The position numbers and the translations under genes were made by a program. A model generated the notes under the pieces. That model was not told where the DNA came from and did no database searches. It worked only from the letters and a program-made list of their open reading frames with translations. Positions 11,075 to 19,537 of a stretch of DNA of 64,000 bases are shown one piece after another. Position 1 is the stretch's first letter; the number at the start of each line of letters is the position of its first letter. Source of the DNA: Rutstroemia sp. NJR-2017a BVV2 (Eukaryota; Ascomycota; Leotiomycetes; Helotiales; Rutstroemiaceae); the NCBI GenBank assembly GCA_002946415.1, contig NJPS01000008.1, positions 124,001-188,000 of the forward strand. Direction: 5' to 3'.

Positions 11075-12931
11075 ATGACGAACTTCGAGTATAAGCCAAT
11101 CAGTCTTAAAGGTCCTGCCTTTCGCCTTCTCCGAGTGCTCAAAGGCCTTGACGACGACCCTATTCAGTGTCAGCTTTTTGAGTCAAAGATCCCCTCATCA
11201 GAAGATTATGCGGCTTTATCTTATACATGGGGCAGCACATCTAGACCATGTGATTTAATTATCAATGGCAACAAAATGACAGTCACCAAAAATGTATATC
11301 TTGCACTTCGGGATATCCGTTGCCGAGAAAAAGACCAGGTTCTTTGGGTTGATGCCCTTTCTATCAATCAAAGCGATAAGAATGAACAAGGACAACACGT
11401 TCAGCAGATGGGATCTATTTATAGCAAGGCTGAACGAGTAATCATCTGGTTAGGCGAGGCTACATATGATACAGACTATGTTATGTATTATATGAAGCGG
11501 CTAGAGGAAGAGAGTGTTAAATACGCCCCTAATGACCAGCACCGCCAGGAAATTCCATATAAACAGTGGGTCGATATTTGGTCAGCAGTAATCCGCGATC
11601 TGAGACCTGACCAGAGGGGCCTTTTGGTCGAAGGCCTACAATTGCTCCTTAATCGTAACTGGTTTAAGAGAGTCTGGGTTATACAAGAAACTGGTAATGC
11701 GCGAGCTGCTGATATTGTTTGCGGTAGCAAATCTGTTTCAGCAAGCATCTTCGCTCTTATACCATCTCTACTAGAGGTCACCCCAGACCTGCACTGCCAA
11801 TCTATCATTGATATCATGCCAGGTTCTCTCCGAGATAGCTCATGGTGGTCTAAAAAGCGGGATCTTTATACAATGCTGGGTAAATTCCGCAACAGCGAAG
11901 CGACTGACCCCCGAGATAAAATTTATGCCTTACTAGGTATATCTTTAGATACATATGATACTGATCTTCTAAAAGCGGACTATGGAAAGGATCTTCAAGA
12001 TGTTGTTTTCAAAACTGTTTCATTTTTGCTTAACTTCCATAAGTTCAATACTCGCCGTTTCTTCGACTGGACATTGCCAGAGTTCTTAGGAAAATTAGAT
12101 AAACTTCCTGTTGAAGTACTTAAGTGCGCAATGGATACTGGACACAAGTGGGCTTTACAGGAGGGCCATGAGGCAATCGTGAAGTTGCTGCTCGAGAAAG
12201 GCGCAGAGCTCGAGACCAAGAGTACCTCTGGTCAGACACCGCTATCATGGGCTGCAGGGAATGGGAACGAGGCGATCGTAAAGCTACTACTCGAGAAAGG
12301 CGCAGAGCTCGAAGCTAAAGATTCTTTTTATAGTCGGACACCGCTATTATGGGCTACAGGGTATGGGCATGAGGTGGTTGTAAAGCTGCTACTCGAGAAA
12401 GGCGCAGAGATCGAGACTAAGAGTACCTCTGGTCGGACACCGCTATTAGTGGCTGCAGAGTATGGGCGCGAGGCGGTTGTAAAGCTACTACTCGAGAAAG
12501 GTGCAAAGCTCGAAACTAAAGATTTATATGGTCGGACACCGCTATCATTGGCTGCAGGGTTTGGGCATGAGGTGGTTGTAAAGCTACTACTCGAGAAAGG
12601 CGCAGAGATCGAGACCAAGAATACCTCTGGTCGGACACCGCTATCATTGGCTGCAGAGTATGGGAACGAAGCAGTCGTAAAGCTGTTACTCGAGAAAGGC
12701 GCAGAGATCGAGACCAAGAGTATCTCTGGTCGGACACCGCTATCATTGGCTGCAGAGTATGGGAACGAAGCAGTCGTAAAGCTGTTACTCGAGAAAGGCG
12801 CAGAGATCGAGACCAAGAGTATCTCTGGTCGGACACCGCTATCATTGGCTGCAGAGTATAGGCGCGAGGCAGTCGTGGAGTTGCTACTTGAAACACGGAA
12901 GAAACGAAAAATGGAAAGAGAGTTAAATTAA
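11075..12931 (+). CDS. HET-domain protein with C-terminal ankyrin repeats
   Basis: Single exon, 618 residues from the ATG at 11075 (context AAAAATGAC). An in-frame ATG-like start at 10946 lies inside the terminal repeat and was not used. Residues about 45-225 form a full HET domain: ALSYTWG, LWVDALSINQ, MGSIYSKAERVIIWLGE and the later NWFKRVWVIQE. A helical DPRDKIYALLG section follows. From residue 366 there are seven 33-34-residue ankyrin repeats with the core VVKLLLEKGAE and RTPLSLAA, plus a broken eighth. HET domains trigger incompatibility cell death in filamentous fungi, and the repeats probably sense a partner. No NACHT or NB-ARC domain lies between them. The last residues (TRKKRKMERELN) leave the ankyrin pattern and look like part of the transposase-like tail that follows. 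Confidence 0.88.
   Translation: MTNFEYKPISLKGPAFRLLRVLKGLDDDPIQCQLFESKIPSSEDYAALSYTWGSTSRPCDLIINGNKMTVTKNVYLALRDIRCREKDQVLWVDALSINQSDKNEQGQHVQQMGSIYSKAERVIIWLGEATYDTDYVMYYMKRLEEESVKYAPNDQHRQEIPYKQWVDIWSAVIRDLRPDQRGLLVEGLQLLLNRNWFKRVWVIQETGNARAADIVCGSKSVSASIFALIPSLLEVTPDLHCQSIIDIMPGSLRDSSWWSKKRDLYTMLGKFRNSEATDPRDKIYALLGISLDTYDTDLLKADYGKDLQDVVFKTVSFLLNFHKFNTRRFFDWTLPEFLGKLDKLPVEVLKCAMDTGHKWALQEGHEAIVKLLLEKGAELETKSTSGQTPLSWAAGNGNEAIVKLLLEKGAELEAKDSFYSRTPLLWATGYGHEVVVKLLLEKGAEIETKSTSGRTPLLVAAEYGREAVVKLLLEKGAKLETKDLYGRTPLSLAAGFGHEVVVKLLLEKGAEIETKNTSGRTPLSLAAEYGNEAVVKLLLEKGAEIETKSISGRTPLSLAAEYGNEAVVKLLLEKGAEIETKSISGRTPLSLAAEYRREAVVELLLETRKKRKMERELN
12170..12890 (+). repeat. Tandem 99-bp ankyrin-coding repeats
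   Basis: Units start at 12170, 12269 (102 bp), 12371, 12470, 12569, 12668 and 12767, with a truncated eighth at 12866. Units six and seven differ at only three of 99 bases, all at the end. Variation is concentrated at the beta-hairpin codons (KSTSG, KDLYG, KNTSG, KSISG) and at the repeat ends (GNGN, GYGH, EYGR). This indicates recent unit duplication. Confidence 0.88.
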
Positions 12932-12934
12932 AGG

Positions 12935-13125
12935 GAGGATTTGTATTTAGTATAGAGGAAGTGTTGAAAATCGTCAGGGAGGCTGAATGGACCTCTGCAT
13001 CTAAACAACGACGTGGTAGACCCCCTAAGCGTCCAATTGCTGAGATAGAGCAAGAGATTAAAGAGGAAGAGGATAGTGATGATTCGGTAGGATCGGTAAT
13101 AGTTGTGGAGTATTCTGTAGCATAA
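12935..13125 (+). pseudogene. Transposase C-terminal tail remnant (AT-hook)
   Basis: After the HET-gene stop, another frame reads KGGFVFSIEEVLKIV, then a spacer, RRGRPPKRPIAEIEQEI, and an acidic end that stops at 13123-13125. The RGRPPKR core is an AT-hook. A basic MEREL region followed by GGF and an AT-hook resembles the tails of fungal pogo-type transposases, from memory of the family rather than a search. The HET reading frame is continuous with the first part of this tail, and a single missing base would explain the stop. It may instead be an unrelated AT-hook fragment. Confidence 0.4.
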
Positions 13126-14081
13126 AAATTGAGATCGAATACAGAAGTGTAGTTTTAGTGACCCATATCCCCATATGACCCACTTCTGAGTACATCACGT
13201 TGTATTATAAAACATTAATTACTCATACTTATTTATCTTCATTTAACTGGGCCAGAAGAGAGGTCTAGGGAAGCCCATGGTTTTATACCTTTGTATTCCC
13301 ACGGCCGTGATCGTATATTAAATTCTAGAAGATTCGAGAAACATCGAATATTCTCTCTTCGTTCAGGAGCAATTGTAACATGATAACTAAACATTGCCAT
13401 AGGCGACGAGAATAAGAATTCGTTTTGTCTACACAACAGACCAAACTTGCAAACCTGCTTGTATACCTGATGGTAGGTAAGGGGTAATGTATAATTTGAC
13501 TTGTTAGAATCTTTATATCATGGAGGTGTGATTGCCCAACTTGAAGGGGCACAAATTTGTTATGTTGCTAAACGCTATAGAACAAATCTTTTGTCTCAGT
13601 TCCAATAGAAGCTGGAGTACGTGACGCTTTTGGTTGCATTGTACAGAACCCGATGGTGTGTCCGAGCCTGTATTATATTAGTAATATATATATGGTAGTT
13701 GAGAATTTGTCTTACATTGCTGTAGTAGCCTATGTTGTGTTAGAAGAAATGAAAGCTGTAAATGGAAGTCTGTCGAATTAGCTATAATGCAATTGCAATA
13801 CTTCCAGATCTGTAAGGAAGACTCTCGTACGGCCACTGCCGTACGAAATACGACAGTGCGGAAAATAGCTAATGTGCTCTGTGCTCATAATCACTTTCGG
13901 TGAAAGTGAGGAAGCCGATTTTGCAAGTGACTGTAAAGCAACTTGCGACTTCGCAAGATATGCTGCCAATCTGAGGTGCTAATTGCTGTTGAACAGGACG
14001 CATTGTTGTCGTTGATAAGGTTAGCACAAAAGTCTCAACTCGATATGCCAAAAGCAGCAACTCGCACTCTGAGGCTACATA

Positions 14082-14188
14082 TGACAAAACGTGTAGACTA
14101 ACCGTATTAAGCCTAGTGCTGACTAAGTGTGGCTTATACAAAACTTGAAGACAGTATGGGAAGAGGACACCGCAATCGAAGCCCACTG
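14082..14188 (-). repeat. Right terminal inverted repeat of the HET-ankyrin element
   Basis: Inverted copy of 10853-10951, ending in GCCCACTG followed by TA. Most differences from the left copy are C/T or G/A transitions, and three of the first four fall where one copy has CpA and the other TpA. Confidence 0.75.
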
Positions 14189-14976
14189 TATCAATACGAT
14201 TACTTCGCTTGCATTAATAGCTTTGATGCCAAAAAGGACGTCTAGCCATGACCACCTTGGAGTGCGCTTCCGTTCGCCCATTGCTCAGGATTCATCTGAA
14301 AATATACTCTACACTACCGACAGCTTCGTACTCGACGAGAGTAAATCTGACGGCAGCTTCTGTGAATGAGTGTCATATAATAAAGAGGTAATAAAAGGGT
14401 CCATGAAAATAATTAATAGCCTCTGAATCACCCAGGTTCCTGAGCAAAGTCATAAGTAGAGACTTATCCGAACCCCTGTGTAGACAGATCTGCCCGGAAA
14501 TTGTGGGGAAAACTTTATTTCTTGGACTTGATGTGATCACCAACACCAAGAATGGGTTTTTAGATTCTACCGGTTCAACCACATACACTCTCTTTCATGA
14601 ATTGGCCCTCTGTCGTTTTCTAGGGGTGATAGATCTCGGATTTCGCGACGGACTGTTTTGTAGGGGCACAATTGGAGCAACGTTTCTCCCTATGAGATTG
14701 CTTATCATCCTTGCCAACATTGCTTCTGACGACCCCGCGAAAGTTGGTACGCGATCCATGGACGTCCGAAAGAATTAGAGGACTTGGTTCGGATTCCCTG
14801 TGAGGTAGTGTCGGCTTGTGTTCTAGAGGATGAGAAGCATGAGACTACCCTCGCAGAGGCCATGGTCTCTGGCGGATTCTTATGGTAAGTTGGAAAACTG
14901 TATGTTGGTCTCTAATGAACGCACTAACAACCATTTCGCATTCGCAGGCTTCATCTTTACGTTCCTCGGTAGATCT

Positions 14977-16671
14977 ATGTCCAAGAGGGCCCCAGCTCTT
15001 CAATATCATGTCACCAAATCCTGCGAACGAGCATTCAGTACTACGTATGCGCCTTCGAGACATTGCATCAGAAATTACAGACCAAGCAAACAAACATTGA
15101 TATCCCAAGAAAACCAACGAAGATGGTTCCACGATTATTTCACAACCCATCTGCCATCATCATCGCTGCATCCAGATTCTAGATCTATGGGTCCCCATCA
15201 CAAACTTCCGCGATCAGCCTCAACGCCACATACACCGGGATCCAACCGTTCGCCCGCGGCAGCACCGCCGATGATCGGCACATCCCGCGAGCTTACGGTT
15301 GTTCGAATACCTCTGCGAAGTGCGAAGCATCATTTCGGAGTCTCTGTCTCTCGCGGTACAAGATCATACAATGAAGATACATATCAAGCCGGGACATTGG
15401 AAATACCTGCATTTGCGAAGCGAGCACCTGTCAGTCTAAGTAGATCGGGTGCTAAGGCAAACGCAGGAGGCGCTACATCGGCGGATAGTGCGAGTGGAGA
15501 TCCGCAAGTGTTCTATTTTGGAGTTTTCGATGGGCATGGAGGAAATGAGTGCAGTGACTTTTTGAGGGAGGAATTACACAACTATGTCGAATCGGCAGCG
15601 GGGAGCTTTGAGCTGCCATCCAGTTTGAAGAAGAGACGGAAGGACGGCGATAGCAATGAGCCGGTTTCTGGGGAGAGTGAAGGCCAAGATGACGCGGCGA
15701 GTACATCCGCACCATCTGGTAGAGCCAAAGCTATTGAATTGGAAAAGTCACTCATTGCGGAATGGAAGACTACGGTTGGGGGCTATTTCCGACGGTTCAA
15801 ACCGGAATATTTTGAGCATCTCTCTTCTGCAAAGGATGATTCATCGAGCAAACCCATATCGATTGAAACCGTATTAATGTACGCTTTCCTCAAAGCAGAT
15901 CTTGATTTCATCTCAGCGCAAGCTCGAAAACCCGACGCAAATGATACCAACACCGACAAACCCTTGAATGCAGACGACATACTCGGGGAACCGGCTCACA
16001 GGGCAACTAAAGATCGCATTGGCGGACCTACACGTTTTGCTGGGGGTTCTACTGCTTCTGTGGCTATGATATCTACGCCTTCACCCACACCTTTCTGGCA
16101 TCCTGCCTCACCTTCGGCATTAGTTGTCGCCCATGTAGGCGATACTCGTATTCTACTCTGCGAGACTGTGACGGGCTTGGCTAAACCAATGACGACGAAT
16201 CATCATCCTAGTTCGCCAATTGAAGGTGGAAGACTACGAAGATATGCCGCAACATTTGTCACTGACTCATTTGGCGAAGAGCGCATGTCTGGGCTAGCAA
16301 ATACAAGGGCCTTTGGCGACATGCGCTCCAAGAGAATTGGTGTTTCTGCGGAGCCGGAAATAAGGCGCATAGAAATAGGCCCTGCGGAATACAGTTTCAT
16401 GGTTTTGGTTTCCGACGGTGTTAGTGGGACGCTCAGCGATCAGGAGATCGTGGATGTAGTGAAGGAAGCAAAGACTCCAGAACAGGGCGCACAGGATGTT
16501 GTGAGCTTTGCTACAGAAATAAGCAGAGAAGGTGATAATGCGACATGCTTAGTTGTGAGGCTCGGCGGTTGGGAAAGGAGAATGGAAGGCGGAATGGGAA
16601 GTATGGGCACGAAAGAAGTTAGGGACTATAAAAAGCGCGATGCAATGGACCCACGAAGAGGCAGGACGTAG
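14977..16671 (+). CDS. PP2C-type serine/threonine phosphatase, probably mitochondrial
   Basis: 564 residues from the ATG at 14977. The N-terminus (MSKRAPALQYHVTKSCERA, then arginine-rich) looks like a mitochondrial targeting peptide. PP2C motifs appear in order: SRGTRSYNED at about 125, FGVFDGHGG at about 184, a long charged insert, ASVAMIS, VAHVGDTRILL at about 385, LANTRAFGD, VLVSDGVSG and GDNATCLVV. They supply the metal-binding aspartates. The layout resembles yeast Ptc6, a mitochondrial PP2C linked to mitophagy, but the match is by pattern only. A well-formed 63-nt intron (14885-14947) lies just upstream. It is a multiple of three without a stop, so an earlier start at 14830 would give 592 residues when spliced. 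Confidence 0.85.
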   Translation: MSKRAPALQYHVTKSCERAFSTTYAPSRHCIRNYRPSKQTLISQENQRRWFHDYFTTHLPSSSLHPDSRSMGPHHKLPRSASTPHTPGSNRSPAAAPPMIGTSRELTVVRIPLRSAKHHFGVSVSRGTRSYNEDTYQAGTLEIPAFAKRAPVSLSRSGAKANAGGATSADSASGDPQVFYFGVFDGHGGNECSDFLREELHNYVESAAGSFELPSSLKKRRKDGDSNEPVSGESEGQDDAASTSAPSGRAKAIELEKSLIAEWKTTVGGYFRRFKPEYFEHLSSAKDDSSSKPISIETVLMYAFLKADLDFISAQARKPDANDTNTDKPLNADDILGEPAHRATKDRIGGPTRFAGGSTASVAMISTPSPTPFWHPASPSALVVAHVGDTRILLCETVTGLAKPMTTNHHPSSPIEGGRLRRYAATFVTDSFGEERMSGLANTRAFGDMRSKRIGVSAEPEIRRIEIGPAEYSFMVLVSDGVSGTLSDQEIVDVVKEAKTPEQGAQDVVSFATEISREGDNATCLVVRLGGWERRMEGGMGSMGTKEVRDYKKRDAMDPRRGRT

Positions 16672-16870
16672 ATTGTAGACTTGTATATTCGAGATAATGC
16701 ATAGAATTGTATATTTGTATCATGTTTTATGTATCCTTATAGCGTGTAACGTGCACGGTGATGTCCTTTCAAGCGATTGATCTCTTACGTCACATCAGTC
16801 CACATAGATTCATATAGCATTTGAGAATCTCGACCAACAATGCAGAGCAGTAGCTTTTGTACATTCGGAC

Positions 16871-18029
16871 ATGACACCTAAAATTGACCCTGCCATTCTC
16901 AGAGCTCTATCATTAGATGCTAGTACTTCTACAATTTCCAGACATGGTGGAGGTGGATTTTCTGAGACGCTGAAAATCAGTAGCACAGTAGATGGGAAGA
17001 CGAAGTCATACTTTGTGAAAACGGGAGGAAAAGACAGCGAGGTGATGTTTACAGGTACATCCTCCGTTTCCTCCAGCGAACAATCAACGAACATCATAAA
17101 CCGCATTCTAAAAAGGTCAAGTACGAGGAGAATCACGTGCTGACACATACCCAGGAGAACACACGTCTCTGAACGCTATCCACTCTGTCGTGCCTAGCTT
17201 ATGCCCCCAGTCCTACGCTCATGGTGCTCTAGACTCCGGCGGCTTCTTCCTCGCCACCGATTTCCTAGATCTCTTTCCCCGCGGAGGCCAACCCGGTTCT
17301 GGGCAATCCCTCGCCCAGAAACTCGCCAAACTACACAGCACAAGAGCTCCCATCCCAGATGGATATGACAAGCCGCAATTTGGTTTCCCGGTGACTACGT
17401 GTTGCGGTGATACGCCGCAGGATAACAGCTACAAGAGCTCATGGGCGCAGTTCTACGCGGACAATCGGCTGAGACATATTCTCAGGAAGGGGGAAGAGAG
17501 TAATGGGACGAATAAGGAGTTGAAAGGATTGGTGGAGAGGGTTGCTGAGGAGGTTGTTCCGAGGTTGTTGGCGGATGGACATTTGAGGGATGGGGAGAGT
17601 GGAGGGAATGTTAGGCCCGTGGTTGTGCATGGGGATTTGTGGAGTGGGAATCATGGGCGGGGGAGGATTGGAGAGGGGGATGTAGAGGAGGTGGTTTATG
17701 ATCCGAGTGCGTTTTGGGGGCATGGGGAGTTTGAGGCGGGTATTATGGGTATGTTTGGTGGGTTTGGGGGAGCGTTTTGGGAGGAGTATTATAGGTTTAA
17801 GAAGAAGGATGAGCCGGTGGAGGAGTGGGAGGATAGGTGTAAGTTGTATGAACTGTAAGTGTTATGCTATGAAGCGAATGAAAAGGACTTTGGGGAAAGG
17901 AAGCATGCTGACGAGGTGCCCAGGTATCATCACTTGAATCATTATGCCATTTTTGGTGGAGGGTATAAGAATGGAGCAACGAGGATTATGAAAAGTCTTC
18001 TCCAGAAATATGGGGAGGATACTGCCTAA
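16871..18029 (+). CDS. Fructosamine-3-kinase / ketosamine kinase family protein
   Basis: Exons 16871-17054, 17155-17854 and 17924-18029 join to 329 residues. The family repairs glycated proteins by phosphorylating the sugar attached to lysine, which destabilises the adduct. Features in order are GGGGFSETLKI (glycine-rich loop), SYFVKTG (ATP-binding lysine), MFTGEHTSLNAI (helix C region), the hinge FFLATDFLDL, the catalytic VVHGDLWSGNHG at about residue 218, and YDPSAFWGHGEFEAGIMGMFGGF, which carries the metal-binding aspartate. The C-terminus HHLNHYAIFGGGY is also typical. The middle of exon 2 is unusually rich in G. It follows the PP2C gene by only about 200 bp on the same strand. Confidence 0.87.
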
Positions 18030-18565
18030 TGGCTATTCTCAAAACCAAAGCTTGATATGCCTGGATATGAAGTAGGACATGTGGAGAAATAGTACCTAGT
18101 ATCCAGAACGGTAGAGTTGGGTGCTCGAAACGTGCTGTTAGGTAGAGCAGCCTTTCGAACCCATGAGTAATCCTAAGCTGGAAATATTGTAGAGATGCAC
18201 CTCGTTCAGACGCTGGTAGTCATTGTGTACGAGACGATATAAGTTCAAGTAAAACGAGCATAATGCGTGCTTATCAAAAGTAAATAACTGAGAGCAGGTG
18301 CTGTGTGGAAGTAGTAGAGGGGGGGCCGAAAGTGAACACCGCCTTAGCGGCATTTGTTACCCGACCTCCCCACGTCAACACGAAAAGCATCGCGTCGCAT
18401 TCCTTCCAGTTCGCGCACAGCCTTACCTACTAAATCATAAAATCGCAATTATACACGCGCCTATCTCCTTGAGCCTTGCGTATAATCTCACTCAATTGAA
18501 TTGAAGACTTCATCTTTATCTCCTATTCGGACGCGTAAACACGACTCCGGTGTGCGAATTTCGTC
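18030..18565. other. Intergenic region, CENP-C promoter
   Basis: A 536-bp spacer. The right part has a C/T-rich stretch and the MluI box listed separately. No gene is seen, and a possible tRNA B box near 18150 was rejected. Confidence 0.5.
18531..18536. promoter_or_regulatory. MluI cell-cycle box (ACGCGT)
   Basis: ACGCGT lies 30 bp before the CENP-C start codon. The motif is the binding site of MBF-type (Mbp1/Swi6) G1/S factors in fungi. A single six-base motif is weak evidence. Confidence 0.3.
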
Positions 18566-19458
18566 ATGGCACCAGAAACATCAGCATCTCCGCCAGGCAG
18601 GCGCAGAGGGGGAGCAAACCGGGAGAATCAATACATCTTCGACCTCGGAGTCAGAGGAAGGTTGGTATTCCCGTCATTCATGTTTGCGCGGTACTGACAG
18701 ATCATCTCATTAGAAAAACTGGTGTTACTATTCCTGACACAGGAATTCGAGATGAGGAAGGCTTCGAACCGATGGATGATCTTTTCTCCCCCGATAAGCC
18801 TGAAAGTGTTAGACCTGACAAGAGTACAAATGGGAAGCGTAGAAATGCTACTGAGGACGGGACAATCTCTAGTGAGGAGGATATGGAAATGGATGAGAGT
18901 ATGTCAATAGTAGCAAAATGAGTCGCATTGGGGCACCCGTACTGATTCTTTCCAGACACAGCTCCGGATCCAACAGAGGTTCTAAACCAACGAAAACGAG
19001 ATGCGCGAATAACTATGCCAATTCCCCGGTCGAAGTCCCCGCTGAAGACGAATCTACAATCGCCGGCACGTAGACATCCTTCGGTTGGCGTTCCATCTTC
19101 GCCTGGACGAGGAGAATCCAGCGATAATGAAACAGGACCTGTTCGCCGGAAATTGGATTTCTCGGGTGATGATGCTGGAAGCGAAGCGCCGAGCAAAGCC
19201 AGTAACGGCACAGCGAGAGGACGAGGAAGACCGGCATTAGGCAAGCTCACAAACGGGACGCGACTTACCCCCGGCCGACGATCGCCCTCACCGGTAAATC
19301 AGAGTGAAGATGAACAGACAGCATTGGAGCCAGAAGACTCTGTAAATTATATCGTGCCCGGCGAAGAAGAAGATGTTGCTGTAGGAGACGCCGAAGATGA
19401 TGCAGAGCCGGAGGAAGAGGAGGGGGAGCCGGAGCCAGAGGTGGAAGCAGAATCAGAG

Positions 19459-19537
<79 letters not shown>

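Larger units (their letters stand above)
10853..14188 (+). mobile_element. Candidate Tc1/mariner-pogo transposon carrying a HET-ankyrin gene
   Basis: The ends are long inverted repeats. The left end reads inward from 10853 and the right end reads inward from 14188, both starting CAGTGGGCTTCGATTGCGGT. Of the first 48 positions 44 agree, all four differences are transitions, and similarity resumes farther in, to about 10951 and 14082. The dinucleotide TA lies immediately outside each end (10851-10852 and 14189-14190), as expected of a TA target duplication. Tc1/mariner and pogo elements have TA duplications and often begin CAGT. Inside are the HET-ankyrin gene and, just after it, a frame resembling a transposase C-terminal tail. 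No intact transposase is present, so the element would be non-autonomous. The alternative is a chance capture between two solo ends. Confidence 0.65.
12932..14976. other. Region between HET-ankyrin gene and PP2C gene
   Basis: Apart from the transposase-like tail and the right terminal repeat, no gene is supported. A hairpin (CAGAAGTG at 13142-13149, CACTTCTG at 13181-13188) follows the tail. From about 14732 to 14884 a frame reads like coding sequence, with a good intron donor at 14885, but no product is recognised. The intron at 14885-14947 probably lies in the 5' part of the PP2C transcript. Confidence 0.45.

Noticed and set aside
12328..12896. Long minus-strand open frames with repeated SFTTAS-type units
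   Set aside because: They are the antisense of the ankyrin repeats, and their repetitive look comes from the 99-bp units. There is no independent start context or family.
18140..18180. Possible tRNA B box (GGGTTCGAA on the minus strand)
   Set aside because: No A box at the right distance and no cloverleaf can be folded. A similar GGTTCGAGG near 29352 failed for the same reason.
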